From Oscillospiraceae bacterium (GTDB lineage: Bacteria > Bacillota > Clostridia > Saccharofermentanales > Saccharofermentanaceae): a DNA stretch of 64,000 nt. The notes beneath the pieces were generated by a model. The model saw only the letters and a program-made list of their open reading frames with translations, was not told where the DNA came from and ran no database searches. A program made the position numbers and the translations under genes. Location of the stretch: NCBI GenBank assembly GCA_902788505.1, contig CADAKH010000020.1, positions 21,538 through 85,537 on the forward strand. The letters run 5' to 3'. Positions 45,598 through 57,912 of the stretch are shown one piece after another; the stretch's first letter is position 1, and each line of letters starts with the position of its first letter.

Positions 45598-48500
45598 ATG
45601 CAGTATTTGTTTTCGCGAAAAGTAAAGTTTATTAGTGCTATTTTAGTTGCAGCCTTGTTAGTTGGTGTTCTCCCATGGCGGGAACTTAGTGCTGATGCTT
45701 TGACTCATGGCGAATACGATGCATACCCATTCGAGATCACATACGATCAGAACTCCGCTTGGGGATACAGTACACAAGGCCAGTATACAGTAACAAATGT
45801 ATCAGAATATGAAGTGTCTTCATGGACGCTCGAGATAGATTACCCCGGTGATGTAGTTATTTCCAATATATGGAATGCAGCGGACATTACTGACTATAGT
45901 TCTGACGGGAATATCACCGTAACATCCAATACATCGATTCTTTCAGGTGAGAGTTATACATTTGGACTTATCGCAGACGGAACGGAAAGTGCACCATCAG
46001 CACCTGCAGATGTAAACGTTGTACAGTTTGTGTCAGATGAACCCATAGCAACGCCTACACCTGCTGCAGAAGTAACATCAGTACCTGAAGATGCCGAGCC
46101 GACAGTATTCCCTTATGCGATCTTTGCTGCAAGTACAACAGACGATTTTACATTCCAGGGCTGGAAGTCAAATATCACAGGTGACATTTATTCAGGAAGA
46201 GACTTTCTTTATCAGGGTTCTGAGCTCCACATGGACGGCTATGCCAGAACAGTAGGCTCAGTCCAGCCTGCCGGCTGGATAACAGATATGACAGGTGCGG
46301 AAGAACATATCGCTCCGTTATCAATACCTGACTGGTCAGAATCGATCTATGCCAAAGAAGATATGTTGCCTGAAATACCGGAGGATATTTTTACATCACA
46401 GACGAGCATTGTTGCTAACGGCTATTACTATACCGAAGATGACCTTACGATAAACAGTACCGACTTTACAGGTGATGCCGTTATCGTTGCCAAAGGCGAT
46501 ATCACATATAACGTTGACAGCTTGAATTCAGATGAAGAGTTCGAAGGAAGAGTCCTTCTGTATTCAGAAGAAGGAAATATCATATTAAACGGAACAGAAA
46601 TAGAGATCAACGGAATACTCTATGCTCCGAACGGCAGAGTATCGATAAATGCATACGATACAACGATCAACGGCAGGATAGTAGCTGATAAGTTCAGTTA
46701 CAGCGGTTCTATCCTCAATGTAACAGCGGATCCTTCTGACCTTCAGCTTGTCATGGAACTTCCCGATGTAACAGTAACCGCATCCTGCGAAGAGGCTGAT
46801 ATCGGAGATGAAGTGTATTACACCATTGAGATACCCGAGGATAATGTGTATGAGATCCTCTACAGACTTAACGGTACAGAAGTCACAGTAACCATACCTG
46901 ATGACGAAGACGAGCCTGTCAGATATTATCTTGATACAAGTGAACCGGGTGAGTTTACATTCGAAGCATATGTTGTTTTACCGTATGGCGAGTTCATTTT
47001 AGACAGCGATACAATTACAATCGTTGTTCCGGAACCTACATCGACACCGACATGTACACCCACGGAAGAGCCGACAGCAACACCTACGGCAACAAGCACT
47101 CCTACATCTACACCTGTACCTACGGTTTCTAATACGCCGGTTCCGACTGTTACCAACACACCTACAGCTACTCCGACGGCAACAAGTACGCCAACCTCTA
47201 CACCGGAGCCTACAGCAACTAATACTCCTACGAGTACACCGACATCAACGCCGACAAGCACTCCTACAGCTACACCAAGTGCTACACCGTTCCCTACGGC
47301 AACAGCGACACCTACTGCAACACCTTCACCAACGGCTACACCTGTTCCGTTTGCTGAAAAGTATGCTATTTATTCTCAGGGTGATGCACGATACAGATAT
47401 GTTGAACGTTTCGATCCTTCTATGTGGAGTATAAGGGAAGCTTGCTCCATGAACTCTGATTATATCTGTATGGCAAGCCATGTATGGTGGTCTGATGGTT
47501 ATGCAACATCAGATTTCTATAGAGAGTATTCACCTGATTACTCTTTTGAGATGAGGTTTACATTCAGCCACCCGAACTGCTCCGGAAACGCATCTATTTT
47601 TTCATTGAAAAATGGTGCAGGTGATAGTATTGATATCCAGATCGATATGAGCAGAAGTGCGGGTCATTATTGGAAAGATGCATACGGACAAGGCGAATGG
47701 CAATATGGAGTAGAACCTTATGATGCCATGATCGGTATAAACCTCAATGGCGACGGCATGAGAGACTATGCCATCACGGAATATCAGCCGTTTTTACAGC
47801 AAAACTCTGTACAGGATATTTGGCTTGAATACGACGGTGCTGCTGAGGTGTTCTATGTTTACGTTGCAACATACGATGCAGACGGCAATGTCTCAAAACC
47901 CGATGCCCCGACATTGATGCTCAATATTGATCTCAAAGAACACTTTCATGACGATCACAGATTGTATATGGAGGCACATGCGGAGACCGGCTTTGGATAT
48001 GCTACGGCCACTTCTATATATTTCTATGGATTCGAGATCGATCCTTATCCTGATATACATGCAAGACATAATGATGATGTAGAGATCTACGGAACATTCG
48101 ATAACAGCCGTCATGAAGTCGGTGATGAAATAAGCGTTATAGGAAGGGTCAAACCTGAAATTGAAGCAGATACTTCAAAGATAACAGTGTCTGATGTCAA
48201 CGGAAATATCGTATGGGAAGAATCAGTAGAGATAACTGATGAATACGATGAGATAGCGTTGATAGATACTGCAGGATGGAATCCCGGCACGTACAGTATC
48301 AAGGCAACGGTAATGGATACAGACGGAATCGAACACAGCGATACCGCCAGTTTGAATCTGGAACCTGGGAAGATAAGTCTGGCACTTACAAAAGCTGTAA
48401 GAGAAGATGATGAAATAAAGATATACGGCACAGCAGAGTTTGAAGGCGAAGGCGCATATGAACTGTGCTATTATGATGACTCGATTGCTTTCTGGAAGAG

Positions 48501-51500
48501 AATAACATCGAGTGCAGAGGAAGTAAAAGACGGTCTTCTTGGAAGTATAAGCGCAAGTGAGTATCCATATTCAGATATCTATATTGATCTTATTGCCGTT
48601 ACAGAGGACGGATACAGAAAGAGCATAACGGATAATCTCACTATCGAGATCCCGACACCTACTCCTACCGTAACACCGACAGGCACCCCTACCACAACGC
48701 CTACAGTAACTCCTACGCCTACACCGATAGTCTTTACGGAGGATGAACTCTTCGTAGATATCGATGACAGCCAGGACGGTAAAGACATTACGTTCATTAC
48801 CGATATCACGGGAACAGTAAAAGGAACACTGCTTCAGGACTATACCTTTGAAGTGTTCCCCGTAGGAAGTGATACTGCTGTTTACAGTAAAGCCGGTACA
48901 GAAGCCATAGAAGACGGAACGTTGGGAACCATAGATCCTACGCTTCTCATGAACGGTTACTATAAAGTCGTACTAACCGGAAATACTGCGGATGCATATA
49001 TTATTGACGAGATAGTCGTTCTTGTAACAGGTCAGGCAAAGATCGGCAATTACAGCATGACTTTCCTTGACATGACTCTTCCGGTATCCGGATTACCTGT
49101 CGAGGTGTACAGAACATACGACAGCAGACAGAGAACGCAGCTTGGTGATTTCGGCTACGGCTGGGACATGACCATCGGCGGCCCCAAGATCTCCGTAAGT
49201 AATCCATTGGGAAAGAATTGGGGAACAGAATTAAGACAGACTTTTGGTGTGCCTTTGTACTATTGGCAAGAAGAACACCCACATGAAGTATATATCGATT
49301 GGGGTAACGGAGAGACCGAGATCTTCAGTCTTGTGCTTGATCCGGAAAAGACCATGAGTCCTTATAACTGGATGGATATCTCTGCTTACTTTATAAACAA
49401 GACCGGTAATGGAGATACATTAGAGATATTAGATGAGCATGAAGGTCTTATCTATGCCGAGAACAGCCTGTTCTATGCCAATATGCAGGCGTTCGATCCC
49501 CAGTATTTCCTGCTTACAAGACCTGACGGAATGAAGTATTACTTTACGAAGGAGTTTGGTCTCTTCAAGGTAGAGGATACATATGGAAGGACAATAACAT
49601 TATCGATTAACGGAATAGAGTATTCAGAAGGCGGTTCTATTACCTTCAATAGAGATGGAGAAGGAAAGATCACGTCCATATCTGACGGCATCAATACAGT
49701 CTCATATACGTACGATGCTAATGGCGACCTTATCAGTGTCAACGATATCGGCGGATACGATACATCGTTTGCATACGATAACGGACATTACATCACAGGC
49801 ATATCCTCAGATGACGGCACGACTATCGCCATGAATGAATACGATGACGAAGGCCGTTTAACAGCAACAATAGATTCTGACGGAAACAGGATCGAGTTTA
49901 CACACGATCTGGATGCAAGGCGTGAAGTTACGACGGATAGGCTGGGCCACAATACTGTCTATACATACGATGAGAGAGGCAATGTCCTTACTGTAACGAA
50001 TGCCAGAGGATATACGACAACATATACATACGACGGCCAAAACAATAAGACATCAGAGATAAGACCTGACGGAACGACGTTCACATACACATACGACGGT
50101 AAAGGCAATCTCCTGACAGCTACAGACGATCACGGAAGAACGATCTCCTGTGATTACAGTTCTAAGGGTGAACTGCTTACCATGTCGGCTATGGGCGTAA
50201 CAGAGCTGACGATGTATTACGACGATCACGGTAACCCGGTATCTGCTACAGACAGTTCAGGCAATACTCAGGAATACAGTTACAGCAACAAGGGCGAACT
50301 TACAGGCGTATCTGATTCTTTGGGCGATGTCATGTCCATGACGTATAACGGCGACGGGCAGGTAACATCAATAACCAATGCCGAAGGCATGGTAACGAAC
50401 TTCACATACGATGCCAAGGGAAGGCTTTCTACAAGGAGCATCACATATCAGGGCAGCACAAGGACTGATACTTATTCTTACGATAACTCCAACAGGGTTA
50501 CGAGGATAGATTATGCAGACGGCAATTATGTATCTTATGCCTATAACCAGGCTGGAGATGTCATCTCTGCAACCGACAGTCAGGACAGAACGGTATATTA
50601 CTCATACGATCTTTATGGCAACTTAACGGAGATCACATATCCTGACCATACAACGGAGTATTTTACATATAATGCCGAAGGCTGGAACACTACTGCAACT
50701 GACAGACTGGGAAGGACAGTTGAGTTCTCTTACGATGCTGTAGGAAATGTTACGAGGAAGACATATCCTAACGGAACATATGAGACGTATACATACGACA
50801 GCTGCGACAGACTGATAACTGCAACTAATGTATATGGCGCGACTACCACATACGATTACGACTATCTCGGAAGAAATACAGAGATAACTGATGACGACGG
50901 CAACACGGTATCTTATACATATACCGACAGAGGTAATGTCGCTTCTGTAACGGATGCCAAAGACAATACATATACTTTTACATACGATAACAACGGTAAC
51001 CAGACATCAGTAACGTATCCTAACGGAAGCACATTCTCATCCGATTACGATGTCAGGGGAAGACTGACATCCGAAAGTGATGCGTACGGCAATACTACAA
51101 CATACGATTACGATGAGATGGACAGGCTTGTAAGAGTAATAGATCCTTTGGATGGAACCTGGGAGTACGAATACGACGATCTCGGTAATGTGACCAAGGT
51201 AACGGACGCACTGGGGTATGAGACATACTACAGTTACAACATCAACGGACAGGTAACGGAAGTAACAAATGCAGCAGGCAATACCGCTACTACAGATTAC
51301 GATACTTATGGCAGAGTTATCTCCACAACAGACTTTGGCGGAACCGAGACAACATACGAGTACGATGAATACGACAGAGTTATCTTAACGACCACAGATG
51401 GTGAAGAAACATCGTATACATACGACGGGTATGGAAATCTTGTTGAGGTGGAAGATCCTTCAGGAACGATATATTACGACTATAACTCTGACGGATTCTT

Positions 51501-53508
51501 ATCAAGCGTAACAAATGCTGCAGGAGAGACAATTTCTTACGAATACAATAACGGATATCAGCTCTCCAAGATAACGATAGACGGACAGGATATCGAATAC
51601 GGTTATGACAGCAAGGGGAGACTGGTCTCTGTAACCGACAGTGAAGGAACGACAAGATATTCGTACGATATTAACGGTAACAGGGCAAGTACTACATATC
51701 CTAACGGGGTAGTAACAACCTACGAGTATAACGACATAAATGTCCTGACAAAACAGGTATCGAAGGATAGCAGCGGAAATACCATTGCAAGCTTTGAGTA
51801 CACATTAGGCGATAACGGAGAGAGATTATCCGTAACAGAGCTTAACAGGACTGTCGAATACGAGTACGACGAACTTAACAGACTGACAAAAGAAACAGTT
51901 ACAAGAGGAACGGATGTTTCAGTAACGACATATTCGTATGATGCTAACTCCAACAGGACATCCATGACTAAGAATGGAGTTGTCACAACATACGATTACA
52001 ATGAATTGAATCAGATAACAAGAGCAGGCGATATCAACTACACATGGGATAACGCCGGAAATCTTGTATCTCAGACAACAACGACAGGCATACTTGTTGC
52101 ATCGTTTACCTATGACTGCCATAACAGAATGGTAACTGCTAACGTCAGTACGAACGGTTCGTCTACCTTAGAGACATACGAATATGATTATCTTGGCAAC
52201 AGAACGGCAAAAACATCCGGTGGAGTAACGACAAATTATGTTACTGATCTGTCTTCCGGATACTCTCAGGTGCTTAAAGCAGAGATAGGAAATACCACTG
52301 TTTATTACACCAGAGGTTTCGAACTGATCTCCAGACGAGAAGGTACTACAGCATCCTATTATGTATACGATGGTGGTCTCTCTGTCAGAGCATTAACTAA
52401 TGAATCAGGAACTGTAACAGATACCCTTGTCTTTGATGCCTTTGGTAATGAGACATGTAGGACTGGAACAACAGATAACCCATATGGATTCCAGGGTGAA
52501 GAGCAGGACGCTACAGGACTTTACTACCTGAGAGCAAGATATATGGATCCTGCTACAGGAACGTTCACCACAATGGACACATATGGTGGAAGTCTGTCAG
52601 ATCCGATGAGCTTACACAAGTATCTGTTTGCTAATTCTAATCCGGTTATGTACTGTGATCCGAGTGGACATTCAGCTTCACTTATTGAAACAGGTGCAGT
52701 AATAGGTATTATGAGCATCCTTTCCGGAAGTGCTAATGCAATAATCGCCGAGTTTATTTACAAGAACAACACTGATATTTCAGAAAGATCAAGTGAAGAC
52801 TTAGATAAATGTGCTTTAACTGCTTTTTTATCAGGCTTTACAACTTGCTTGTTTAGTTGTCTGGCAACCTTTTTGGTCTGTGTCTTTGCATTTACGGTGC
52901 TTGAATGTTTGATGGCAGCAGCCATTTGTTCTTTGGTTGCATGGGTGTTAGGTGATATTGCTGATTACAACTATAGAAATGGTAATGAGGTTGCTGGAAT
53001 TGGGCTGGACATTGCACAACAAGCTTTTATTTCTGCAGAAATTGGGTTTGTTATTGGTGGTTTGAATGGTGGTGGGCAAAGATATAATTCTGATTTATCT
53101 TCTTCAAGCATAAAACTTGATAAGGAAACATCATCTAAATCACCTGTTACTGGAAAGGAATGGTATGAATACTTTTGCGAGGAATATGGAAATGAAAGTG
53201 TTATTCGTAATCCAGGGAAAGTAGAAGATTTTTTCGGTGATCCTACAAAAGTATATGGATGTTCAGAATATGATTTAGAATCATTATTAGGAGATGGTTG
53301 GACAAAAGGCGCCTACGGATCAAATGATGATGGATGGAAGTTCATTAATGATATGCATAATGATATATCGATCTTTTACCATCCTGCAGGAGGTAAACAT
53401 AATGGTGCATACTATGGAATATCTTATGGAAAAAATGGTAGGGTTAAAATTGTAAACATAAACACATATGTCCCTTTACCTAACGATCCAGCAACTATAT
53501 TTTATTAA
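45598..53508 (+). CDS. Giant secreted Rhs/YD-repeat protein with a C-terminal toxin tip
   Basis: A 2636-residue protein from ATG 45598, with AAAGGAG upstream; the start gives a signal peptide ([17 protein letters not shown]). Domains in order: a CBM2-like module (about 40-145), a bactofilin-like beta-helix stretch (about 270-380), an Ig-like part, a Thr/Pro linker (about 478-584), an L-type lectin-like domain (about 584-820), an Ig-like domain, a second Thr/Pro linker (about 1018-1042), then a long run of YD repeats (about 1320-2300, e.g. [30 protein letters not shown]). The Rhs core ends with [12 protein letters not shown]...[12 protein letters not shown]...CDPSGH (2357). The tip (2358-2636) has hydrophobic helices and ends in [45 protein letters not shown], a probable nuclease toxin. 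The toxin family is not certain. Confidence 0.9.
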   Translation: MQYLFSRKVKFISAILVAALLVGVLPWRELSADALTHGEYDAYPFEITYDQNSAWGYSTQGQYTVTNVSEYEVSSWTLEIDYPGDVVISNIWNAADITDYSSDGNITVTSNTSILSGESYTFGLIADGTESAPSAPADVNVVQFVSDEPIATPTPAAEVTSVPEDAEPTVFPYAIFAASTTDDFTFQGWKSNITGDIYSGRDFLYQGSELHMDGYARTVGSVQPAGWITDMTGAEEHIAPLSIPDWSESIYAKEDMLPEIPEDIFTSQTSIVANGYYYTEDDLTINSTDFTGDAVIVAKGDITYNVDSLNSDEEFEGRVLLYSEEGNIILNGTEIEINGILYAPNGRVSINAYDTTINGRIVADKFSYSGSILNVTADPSDLQLVMELPDVTVTASCEEADIGDEVYYTIEIPEDNVYEILYRLNGTEVTVTIPDDEDEPVRYYLDTSEPGEFTFEAYVVLPYGEFILDSDTITIVVPEPTSTPTCTPTEEPTATPTATSTPTSTPVPTVSNTPVPTVTNTPTATPTATSTPTSTPEPTATNTPTSTPTSTPTSTPTATPSATPFPTATATPTATPSPTATPVPFAEKYAIYSQGDARYRYVERFDPSMWSIREACSMNSDYICMASHVWWSDGYATSDFYREYSPDYSFEMRFTFSHPNCSGNASIFSLKNGAGDSIDIQIDMSRSAGHYWKDAYGQGEWQYGVEPYDAMIGINLNGDGMRDYAITEYQPFLQQNSVQDIWLEYDGAAEVFYVYVATYDADGNVSKPDAPTLMLNIDLKEHFHDDHRLYMEAHAETGFGYATATSIYFYGFEIDPYPDIHARHNDDVEIYGTFDNSRHEVGDEISVIGRVKPEIEADTSKITVSDVNGNIVWEESVEITDEYDEIALIDTAGWNPGTYSIKATVMDTDGIEHSDTASLNLEPGKISLALTKAVREDDEIKIYGTAEFEGEGAYELCYYDDSIAFWKRITSSAEEVKDGLLGSISASEYPYSDIYIDLIAVTEDGYRKSITDNLTIEIPTPTPTVTPTGTPTTTPTVTPTPTPIVFTEDELFVDIDDSQDGKDITFITDITGTVKGTLLQDYTFEVFPVGSDTAVYSKAGTEAIEDGTLGTIDPTLLMNGYYKVVLTGNTADAYIIDEIVVLVTGQAKIGNYSMTFLDMTLPVSGLPVEVYRTYDSRQRTQLGDFGYGWDMTIGGPKISVSNPLGKNWGTELRQTFGVPLYYWQEEHPHEVYIDWGNGETEIFSLVLDPEKTMSPYNWMDISAYFINKTGNGDTLEILDEHEGLIYAENSLFYANMQAFDPQYFLLTRPDGMKYYFTKEFGLFKVEDTYGRTITLSINGIEYSEGGSITFNRDGEGKITSISDGINTVSYTYDANGDLISVNDIGGYDTSFAYDNGHYITGISSDDGTTIAMNEYDDEGRLTATIDSDGNRIEFTHDLDARREVTTDRLGHNTVYTYDERGNVLTVTNARGYTTTYTYDGQNNKTSEIRPDGTTFTYTYDGKGNLLTATDDHGRTISCDYSSKGELLTMSAMGVTELTMYYDDHGNPVSATDSSGNTQEYSYSNKGELTGVSDSLGDVMSMTYNGDGQVTSITNAEGMVTNFTYDAKGRLSTRSITYQGSTRTDTYSYDNSNRVTRIDYADGNYVSYAYNQAGDVISATDSQDRTVYYSYDLYGNLTEITYPDHTTEYFTYNAEGWNTTATDRLGRTVEFSYDAVGNVTRKTYPNGTYETYTYDSCDRLITATNVYGATTTYDYDYLGRNTEITDDDGNTVSYTYTDRGNVASVTDAKDNTYTFTYDNNGNQTSVTYPNGSTFSSDYDVRGRLTSESDAYGNTTTYDYDEMDRLVRVIDPLDGTWEYEYDDLGNVTKVTDALGYETYYSYNINGQVTEVTNAAGNTATTDYDTYGRVISTTDFGGTETTYEYDEYDRVILTTTDGEETSYTYDGYGNLVEVEDPSGTIYYDYNSDGFLSSVTNAAGETISYEYNNGYQLSKITIDGQDIEYGYDSKGRLVSVTDSEGTTRYSYDINGNRASTTYPNGVVTTYEYNDINVLTKQVSKDSSGNTIASFEYTLGDNGERLSVTELNRTVEYEYDELNRLTKETVTRGTDVSVTTYSYDANSNRTSMTKNGVVTTYDYNELNQITRAGDINYTWDNAGNLVSQTTTTGILVASFTYDCHNRMVTANVSTNGSSTLETYEYDYLGNRTAKTSGGVTTNYVTDLSSGYSQVLKAEIGNTTVYYTRGFELISRREGTTASYYVYDGGLSVRALTNESGTVTDTLVFDAFGNETCRTGTTDNPYGFQGEEQDATGLYYLRARYMDPATGTFTTMDTYGGSLSDPMSLHKYLFANSNPVMYCDPSGHSASLIETGAVIGIMSILSGSANAIIAEFIYKNNTDISERSSEDLDKCALTAFLSGFTTCLFSCLATFLVCVFAFTVLECLMAAAICSLVAWVLGDIADYNYRNGNEVAGIGLDIAQQAFISAEIGFVIGGLNGGGQRYNSDLSSSSIKLDKETSSKSPVTGKEWYEYFCEEYGNESVIRNPGKVEDFFGDPTKVYGCSEYDLESLLGDGWTKGAYGSNDDGWKFINDMHNDISIFYHPAGGKHNGAYYGISYGKNGRVKIVNINTYVPLPNDPATIFY
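52157..52671 (+). repeat. Left arm of a 515-bp inverted repeat (expressed Rhs core end)
   Basis: It matches the reverse complement of 57101-57615 with no gaps and only scattered substitutions. It ends exactly at the Rhs core boundary (CDPSGH). Confidence 0.93.
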
Positions 53509-53521
53509 AAGGAATATAATA

Positions 53522-53851
53522 ATGTTAACAGATAAACAGAGATATAAATTGTTCAAACATACGCTTTGGGAATGTAGTTCGGATATATTATCATTAGATG
53601 ATGTTTTTTTTGTGCGCTACATATTTGAAGAATTACCAATTGATATGCGCTGCTATTTATATAAAGACGCCTTGGATGCATTATTTGAAAGTGGGTATAT
53701 TGATGAAAAAATATATAATAAAGTTTCAGATTTGCGAGATTACTACTTTCAAGTTGAACATGAATTACATAAAGAAGGAATTAGAGAATCAAGAGAGATT
53801 CAGCATATTATGAAACTTGCAGACGAGATTAACTCTCTTTTATATATGTAG
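53522..53851 (+). CDS. Probable immunity protein for the expressed Rhs tip
   Basis: A 109-residue acidic, alpha-helical protein starting at ATG 53522 with AAAAGGA upstream, 13 nt after the Rhs stop. No family is recognised. Size, spacing and position are those of an immunity gene directly after a polymorphic toxin. It should neutralise the toxin tip in the cell's own cytoplasm. Confidence 0.6.
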   Translation: MLTDKQRYKLFKHTLWECSSDILSLDDVFFVRYIFEELPIDMRCYLYKDALDALFESGYIDEKIYNKVSDLRDYYFQVEHELHKEGIRESREIQHIMKLADEINSLLYM

Positions 53852-53941
53852 CTTCTGAACCGCACAATTATCACCAAATGCCCTCCTACTGTGATATAGA
53901 TTAGTTATCATAGCGTTTCAATACTTTGGGGAGGCAAAGAA

Positions 53942-55117
53942 ATGAATAAACAAATTATTAAAGCAAACATTCGCAGACAACATGTTGCACATGGAAACAG
54001 CTTCATAAAACCATTATATAGAAAAAATCTCTTTTTAAAACATAACAACAAAAATCAAAAGATTCGAAAAAAGCAAAAAAGCACATATACGAATGAGCCT
54101 GATAAATCTTCTCCTTCCGGATGTTCTCTCACTGTGCTTGAACTCGTAGAGAAATATGTTGCTACCAAGACTAATGTCAGAGAACCAACACGTGCTGGCT
54201 ATAAAACAGTTGTCAATCTCCTAAAGAAAGATCCGTTTGGCAACAATAAAATAGATGATGTAAGAATATCAGATGCTAAACTGTGGTTTATCAAGTTACA
54301 AAGAGAAGATGGTAAAGGTTATAGTTCAATTCATTCTATAAGAGGAGTTCTCAAACCGGCATTTCAACTAGCAGTAGATGACGATTACTTAGGGAAAAAT
54401 CCCTTTGCTTTTGATCTTTCGTCGGTTGTTGTTAACGATAGTATCACTAGAGAAGGTATAAGCCGCAAGGATGAGAAAAGGTTTCTGGAATTCATCAAAT
54501 CAGATCCACATTATTGTAAATACTATGAAGGAATATACATTCTATTCAAAACAGGATTAAGAATATCCGAATTCTGCGGTCTCACTATAAAGGACATAGA
54601 TTTCAAGAAACACCGCATCAGGATAGATCATCAATTAAATAAACGGGGCAATAGAGGATACTATATTCAGGAACCAAAAACAGAAAGTGGAATCAGGATT
54701 ATTCCTATGACGCCCGATGTTGAGGAATGCTTTAGAACCATTATTGCAAACAGAAATCCACCCAACAAAGAACCCGTGGTGGACGGAAAGAAAGGTTTTC
54801 TATTCTTCGATAAAGATGGCAGCATCATGTATTCATTACACTGGGAACATTATTTCAAGCATATAAGGGACAAGTACAATTCAATATATAGGAAGAAGTT
54901 ACCATTGATTACACCCCATATATGTCGGCATACATATTGTTCCAATATGGCCAAGAGCGGAATGAACCCGAAAACATTACAATATCTGATGGGTCATTCA
55001 GTAATCGATGTTACGCTTAACACCTATACACATGTTAAATATGAAGATGCGGTTGCTGAGTATAAGAGACTTAGTAAATCGAAACGAAAACAATTATCAA
55101 GCACTATTCATCAATAG
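53942..55117 (+). CDS. Tyrosine recombinase inside the Rhs inversion segment
   Basis: A 391-residue protein, preceded by GGGGAGG. The first 60 residues are basic and low in homology. A core-binding domain (about 65-165) and catalytic domain follow. Catalytic residues are visible: Arg in FKTGLRISEFCGLTI, the HxxR box in TPHICRHTYCSNMAK, GHSVIDVTLNTYTH with the Tyr nucleophile. It resembles Tn916-family integrases. Lying between the inverted arms, it is a candidate for the tip-switching recombinase, but it could also belong to an older insertion. Confidence 0.85.
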   Translation: MNKQIIKANIRRQHVAHGNSFIKPLYRKNLFLKHNNKNQKIRKKQKSTYTNEPDKSSPSGCSLTVLELVEKYVATKTNVREPTRAGYKTVVNLLKKDPFGNNKIDDVRISDAKLWFIKLQREDGKGYSSIHSIRGVLKPAFQLAVDDDYLGKNPFAFDLSSVVVNDSITREGISRKDEKRFLEFIKSDPHYCKYYEGIYILFKTGLRISEFCGLTIKDIDFKKHRIRIDHQLNKRGNRGYYIQEPKTESGIRIIPMTPDVEECFRTIIANRNPPNKEPVVDGKKGFLFFDKDGSIMYSLHWEHYFKHIRDKYNSIYRKKLPLITPHICRHTYCSNMAKSGMNPKTLQYLMGHSVIDVTLNTYTHVKYEDAVAEYKRLSKSKRKQLSSTIHQ

Positions 55118-55937
55118 AAATGCATGCTTTACATTTCTTCCATTCATCACCATAAGCATATTTTTCTAACCATTCATCTGGAGTTAATAGATAAGAATAT
55201 AAATACAATTCATTTATCAATTCACACATTCCAACACTATCGTTGTGAGTTTTATTAATTTGAAATTGGAATGAACGATTACAATATCGTTTGAGAACCA
55301 AATCATTGTTGTACGTTGTAAGTTCATAAATTTGCTTATCATATAAAACAAAAAGCATTCGATCTTCAGATTCTTCCAAAATTATTGCATTCTCTTTAAA
55401 TACATCTTGAATAATTTTTGAATGCAATCCTTGGTTACAATTATCAATAATCATCTTTTTTGAAGTTGTCTTTTTTATATCAATATACTTATCTATATAT
55501 TTGTCAGGCAATAATATCTTTACCCATTTTTTATACAATTCTAATTCCTTACTTACTAATTCTTCAAAATAACTCTCATATGACGAGAAAAACTTCCCTC
55601 TATATGAGAAACCGCTATTTTTGCTGTTGAGCAATCCGTAACTTACAGTTCTCGCGTCCGGCAATATCTTAAAAACATCATTGTAAACAAACGAACATAG
55701 ATAAGGTTCTAAAAATGAACCAATGCAAAACACGATATCATAATCACGAGAACCATAAGCATACATATCAATAGCATTGAACCATATACAATGAATAGTT
55801 TTTCGGGAAATAAGTTCAAATGATGTTAAACCATCTGAATAATATTTCTGAAATGCTTCATTGATTATTTTTATTTCTCGATCATTCCATTCACTAGACC
55901 AAGCATATATATCATTAATACTGGGCAATTGCTTCAT
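55104..55937 (-). CDS. Hypothetical protein, silent-tip module
   Basis: A 277-residue soluble protein rich in aromatic and charged residues, with no family recognised. It overlaps the preceding small gene by 23 nt and its 3' end overlaps the recombinase by 14 nt in a convergent way. It belongs to the silent-tip unit. It may be a second immunity or accessory protein. Confidence 0.6.
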   Translation of the reverse strand: MKQLPSINDIYAWSSEWNDREIKIINEAFQKYYSDGLTSFELISRKTIHCIWFNAIDMYAYGSRDYDIVFCIGSFLEPYLCSFVYNDVFKILPDARTVSYGLLNSKNSGFSYRGKFFSSYESYFEELVSKELELYKKWVKILLPDKYIDKYIDIKKTTSKKMIIDNCNQGLHSKIIQDVFKENAIILEESEDRMLFVLYDKQIYELTTYNNDLVLKRYCNRSFQFQINKTHNDSVGMCELINELYLYSYLLTPDEWLEKYAYGDEWKKCKACISIDE

Positions 55938-56274
55938 TTATAAATTTTTCTCCTAATAAGTTTTTGCTAAAACTGACTAAATAATTGGAAAGCTCTAGAA
56001 GAGATTCCTCTGAAATAACACCACTTTGTATAATTTGTTTATGTTCATTAATATGATAATCATTAATTATCCTAGTAACAATATATGAATCATTTCGAAA
56101 AATAACTGAATAATCCACCATAGAAAAAACAGTAATCTGTAATTCCATCAAATTCGAAAAGTATTCAATTGATACACCGTGTCTATTATAAGTTCCTTGG
56201 ATTATGCGTCCATACCGCAACAAATCTGGATTAAGATTATTTTGTGCATTATTTTTTCCATTAATTCTAAACAT
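55915..56274 (-). CDS. Candidate immunity protein of the silent Rhs tip
   Basis: A 119-residue protein starting at ATG 56274, with GGAGG 7 nt upstream. It begins right after the stop of the silent Rhs tip, mirroring the arrangement of the expressed tip and 53522. No family is recognised. Confidence 0.55.
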   Translation of the reverse strand: MFRINGKNNAQNNLNPDLLRYGRIIQGTYNRHGVSIEYFSNLMELQITVFSMVDYSVIFRNDSYIVTRIINDYHINEHKQIIQSGVISEESLLELSNYLVSFSKNLLGEKFINEAIAQY

Positions 56275-56275
56275 A

Positions 56276-57615
56276 TTAACCTCCGTAGGATGATACAGGC
56301 ACAAGCGAAAAAGCGAATTCTGAACTTGTTGCGGGAACTTTAACATAATTGTGTCCCAAAGATGGATCTGTTAAATAATTATATTCAGAAACTGTTGCAG
56401 AAGTACTTGGCAAAAAATCAGGATCAACAGTAAAATTAAACGTGTTTCCTGCACGTATTCTATCATCTAAGAACGGTGCATTATGATTTTTAAACATATA
56501 ATTACTATCATCTAAATTAGCATTTTTAATTACATCATAAGTGTCTCCCATATCGAAATACGCCATATTATTTCTTTTTGCAACATCTATATATGAATCT
56601 GATGATGGACTACTAAACGGACCTAAAACGGTCTCATTAGCTGTTAAATTATGTCCACCGATTACCTCTCCACTATAAGGTGAAAAACTCGATGAAGTAA
56701 ATGGTCCTCGTGAACCAAACCCTTTACTAAGACCTGTGATTCCAGACGCAAGTGAAAACACAGATAAAACAGCCTCTAGAAGAGCATATGCTGTCAGTCC
56801 ATTTTTATAGTCTCCATATGCTTTAAAGCCACCACTAATTCCACCAAAAACACCAAATGCACCCAATATAGCTTTAAATGCCCATTGACTTTGAGGAGAA
56901 ATCTTAGCTCCTTTGCCGCAAAAACCAAGACAAAAACCAATAAGCATTGTAACGACTAGCTCTTGTAGTATTTCTTCTGTTGTATGATTCTCCATGGTCG
57001 GATCAGTAATCATCAGATCAACAAAATAAAATATTCCAGACAAAGCCTCTCCGATGAACCCTTGAATAGCCATAGCTGTTTCCTGTTCACTGAGTGTATA
57101 ATGCCCGCTCGGATCACAATACTTGATCGGGTTAGAATTAGCGAACAGATACTTGTGTAAGCTCATCGGATCTGACAGGCTTCCACCATATGTGTCCATT
57201 GTGGTGAATGTTCCTGTTGCAGGATCCATGTATCTTGCTCTCAGGTAGTAAAGGCCTGTTGCGTCCTGTTCTTCACCCTGGAATCCATACGGGTTATCTG
57301 ATGAACCTGTCTTTGTTGTCTCATTACCGAATGCATCAAAGACAAGAGTATCTGTTACAGTGCCTGCTTCATTCGTTAATGCTCTGACAGAGAGACCGCC
57401 ATCGTATACATAATAGGATGCAACAGTTCCTTCTCTTCTGGAGATCAGTTCGAAACCTCTGGTGTAGTAAACCGTGGTATTTCCGTCGGTGGCCTTAAGA
57501 ACCTGACCGTATCCGGAAGACAGATCAGTAACATAATTTGTCGTTACTCCACCGGATGTTTTTGCCGTTCTGTTGCCAAGATAATCATATTCGTATGTCT
57601 CTAAGATAGACGAAC
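56276..57615 (-). pseudogene. Silent Rhs C-terminal cassette (core end plus second toxin tip), no start
   Basis: The frame is open through 57615 without a start codon or signal. It repeats the Rhs core end in the same frame ([27 protein letters not shown]... to CDPSGH), then diverges into a different tip: YTLSEQETAMAIQGFIGEALSGIFYFVDL, hydrophobic helices, and a polar end (HNAPFLDDRIRAGNTFNFTVDPDFL...). The tip is unrelated to the expressed one. It would become expressed if the segment inverted. Strictly it is a reserve cassette, not decay. Confidence 0.88.
57101..57615 (-). repeat. Right arm of the 515-bp inverted repeat
   Basis: The inverted partner of 52157-52671. Homology ends at the core boundary on one side and at GTTCGTCTA on the other, where unrelated sequence begins. 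Confidence 0.93.
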
Positions 57616-57796
57616 ACTGATGTTTATCTGCTCAACGGCTGAAACTATTGCTAATGTTGGCTTGTTTGGATATTTAGTATTTCAAGGTTCAGTGTCAAAC
57701 AATGTGATTTTGCTGACATTTTTTAGTTTATCACAAGACAAAAACAGGGTTAATGAGTGGCTATGGTTTTAACCCCAAAAACTATTGGTCAAACTT

Positions 57797-57827
57797 TACT
57801 TTATCACTCGATTTTTTACTGTATCCC
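57797..57827 (+). promoter_or_regulatory. Twin TACTTTATCCC site upstream of the calcium-binding secreted protein
   Basis: TACTTTATCAC at 57797 and TACTGTATCCC at 57817, a 20-bp period. A TATTAT -10-like element begins 43 nt after the second repeat. Confidence 0.6.
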
Positions 57828-57912
57828 AGCACATCTCAAAAATCGTTGAAGTGTTCATTCTGAGACAGATATTATCGCAATGTATATTTTCGATATTTGG
57901 AGGGAACACATT

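Noticed and set aside
47030..47345. CRISPR or tandem repeat array in the Rhs gene
   Set aside because: The repeats encode a Thr/Pro linker in frame and have no spacers.
47024..47434. Alternate-frame frame in the Thr/Pro linker of the Rhs gene
   Set aside because: It arises from low-complexity repeats and overlaps the main gene.
53942..55117. The recombinase as the start of a separate transposon
   Set aside because: I see no terminal repeats or other transposon genes around it; its position between the arms fits the inversion cassette better, though this is not proven.
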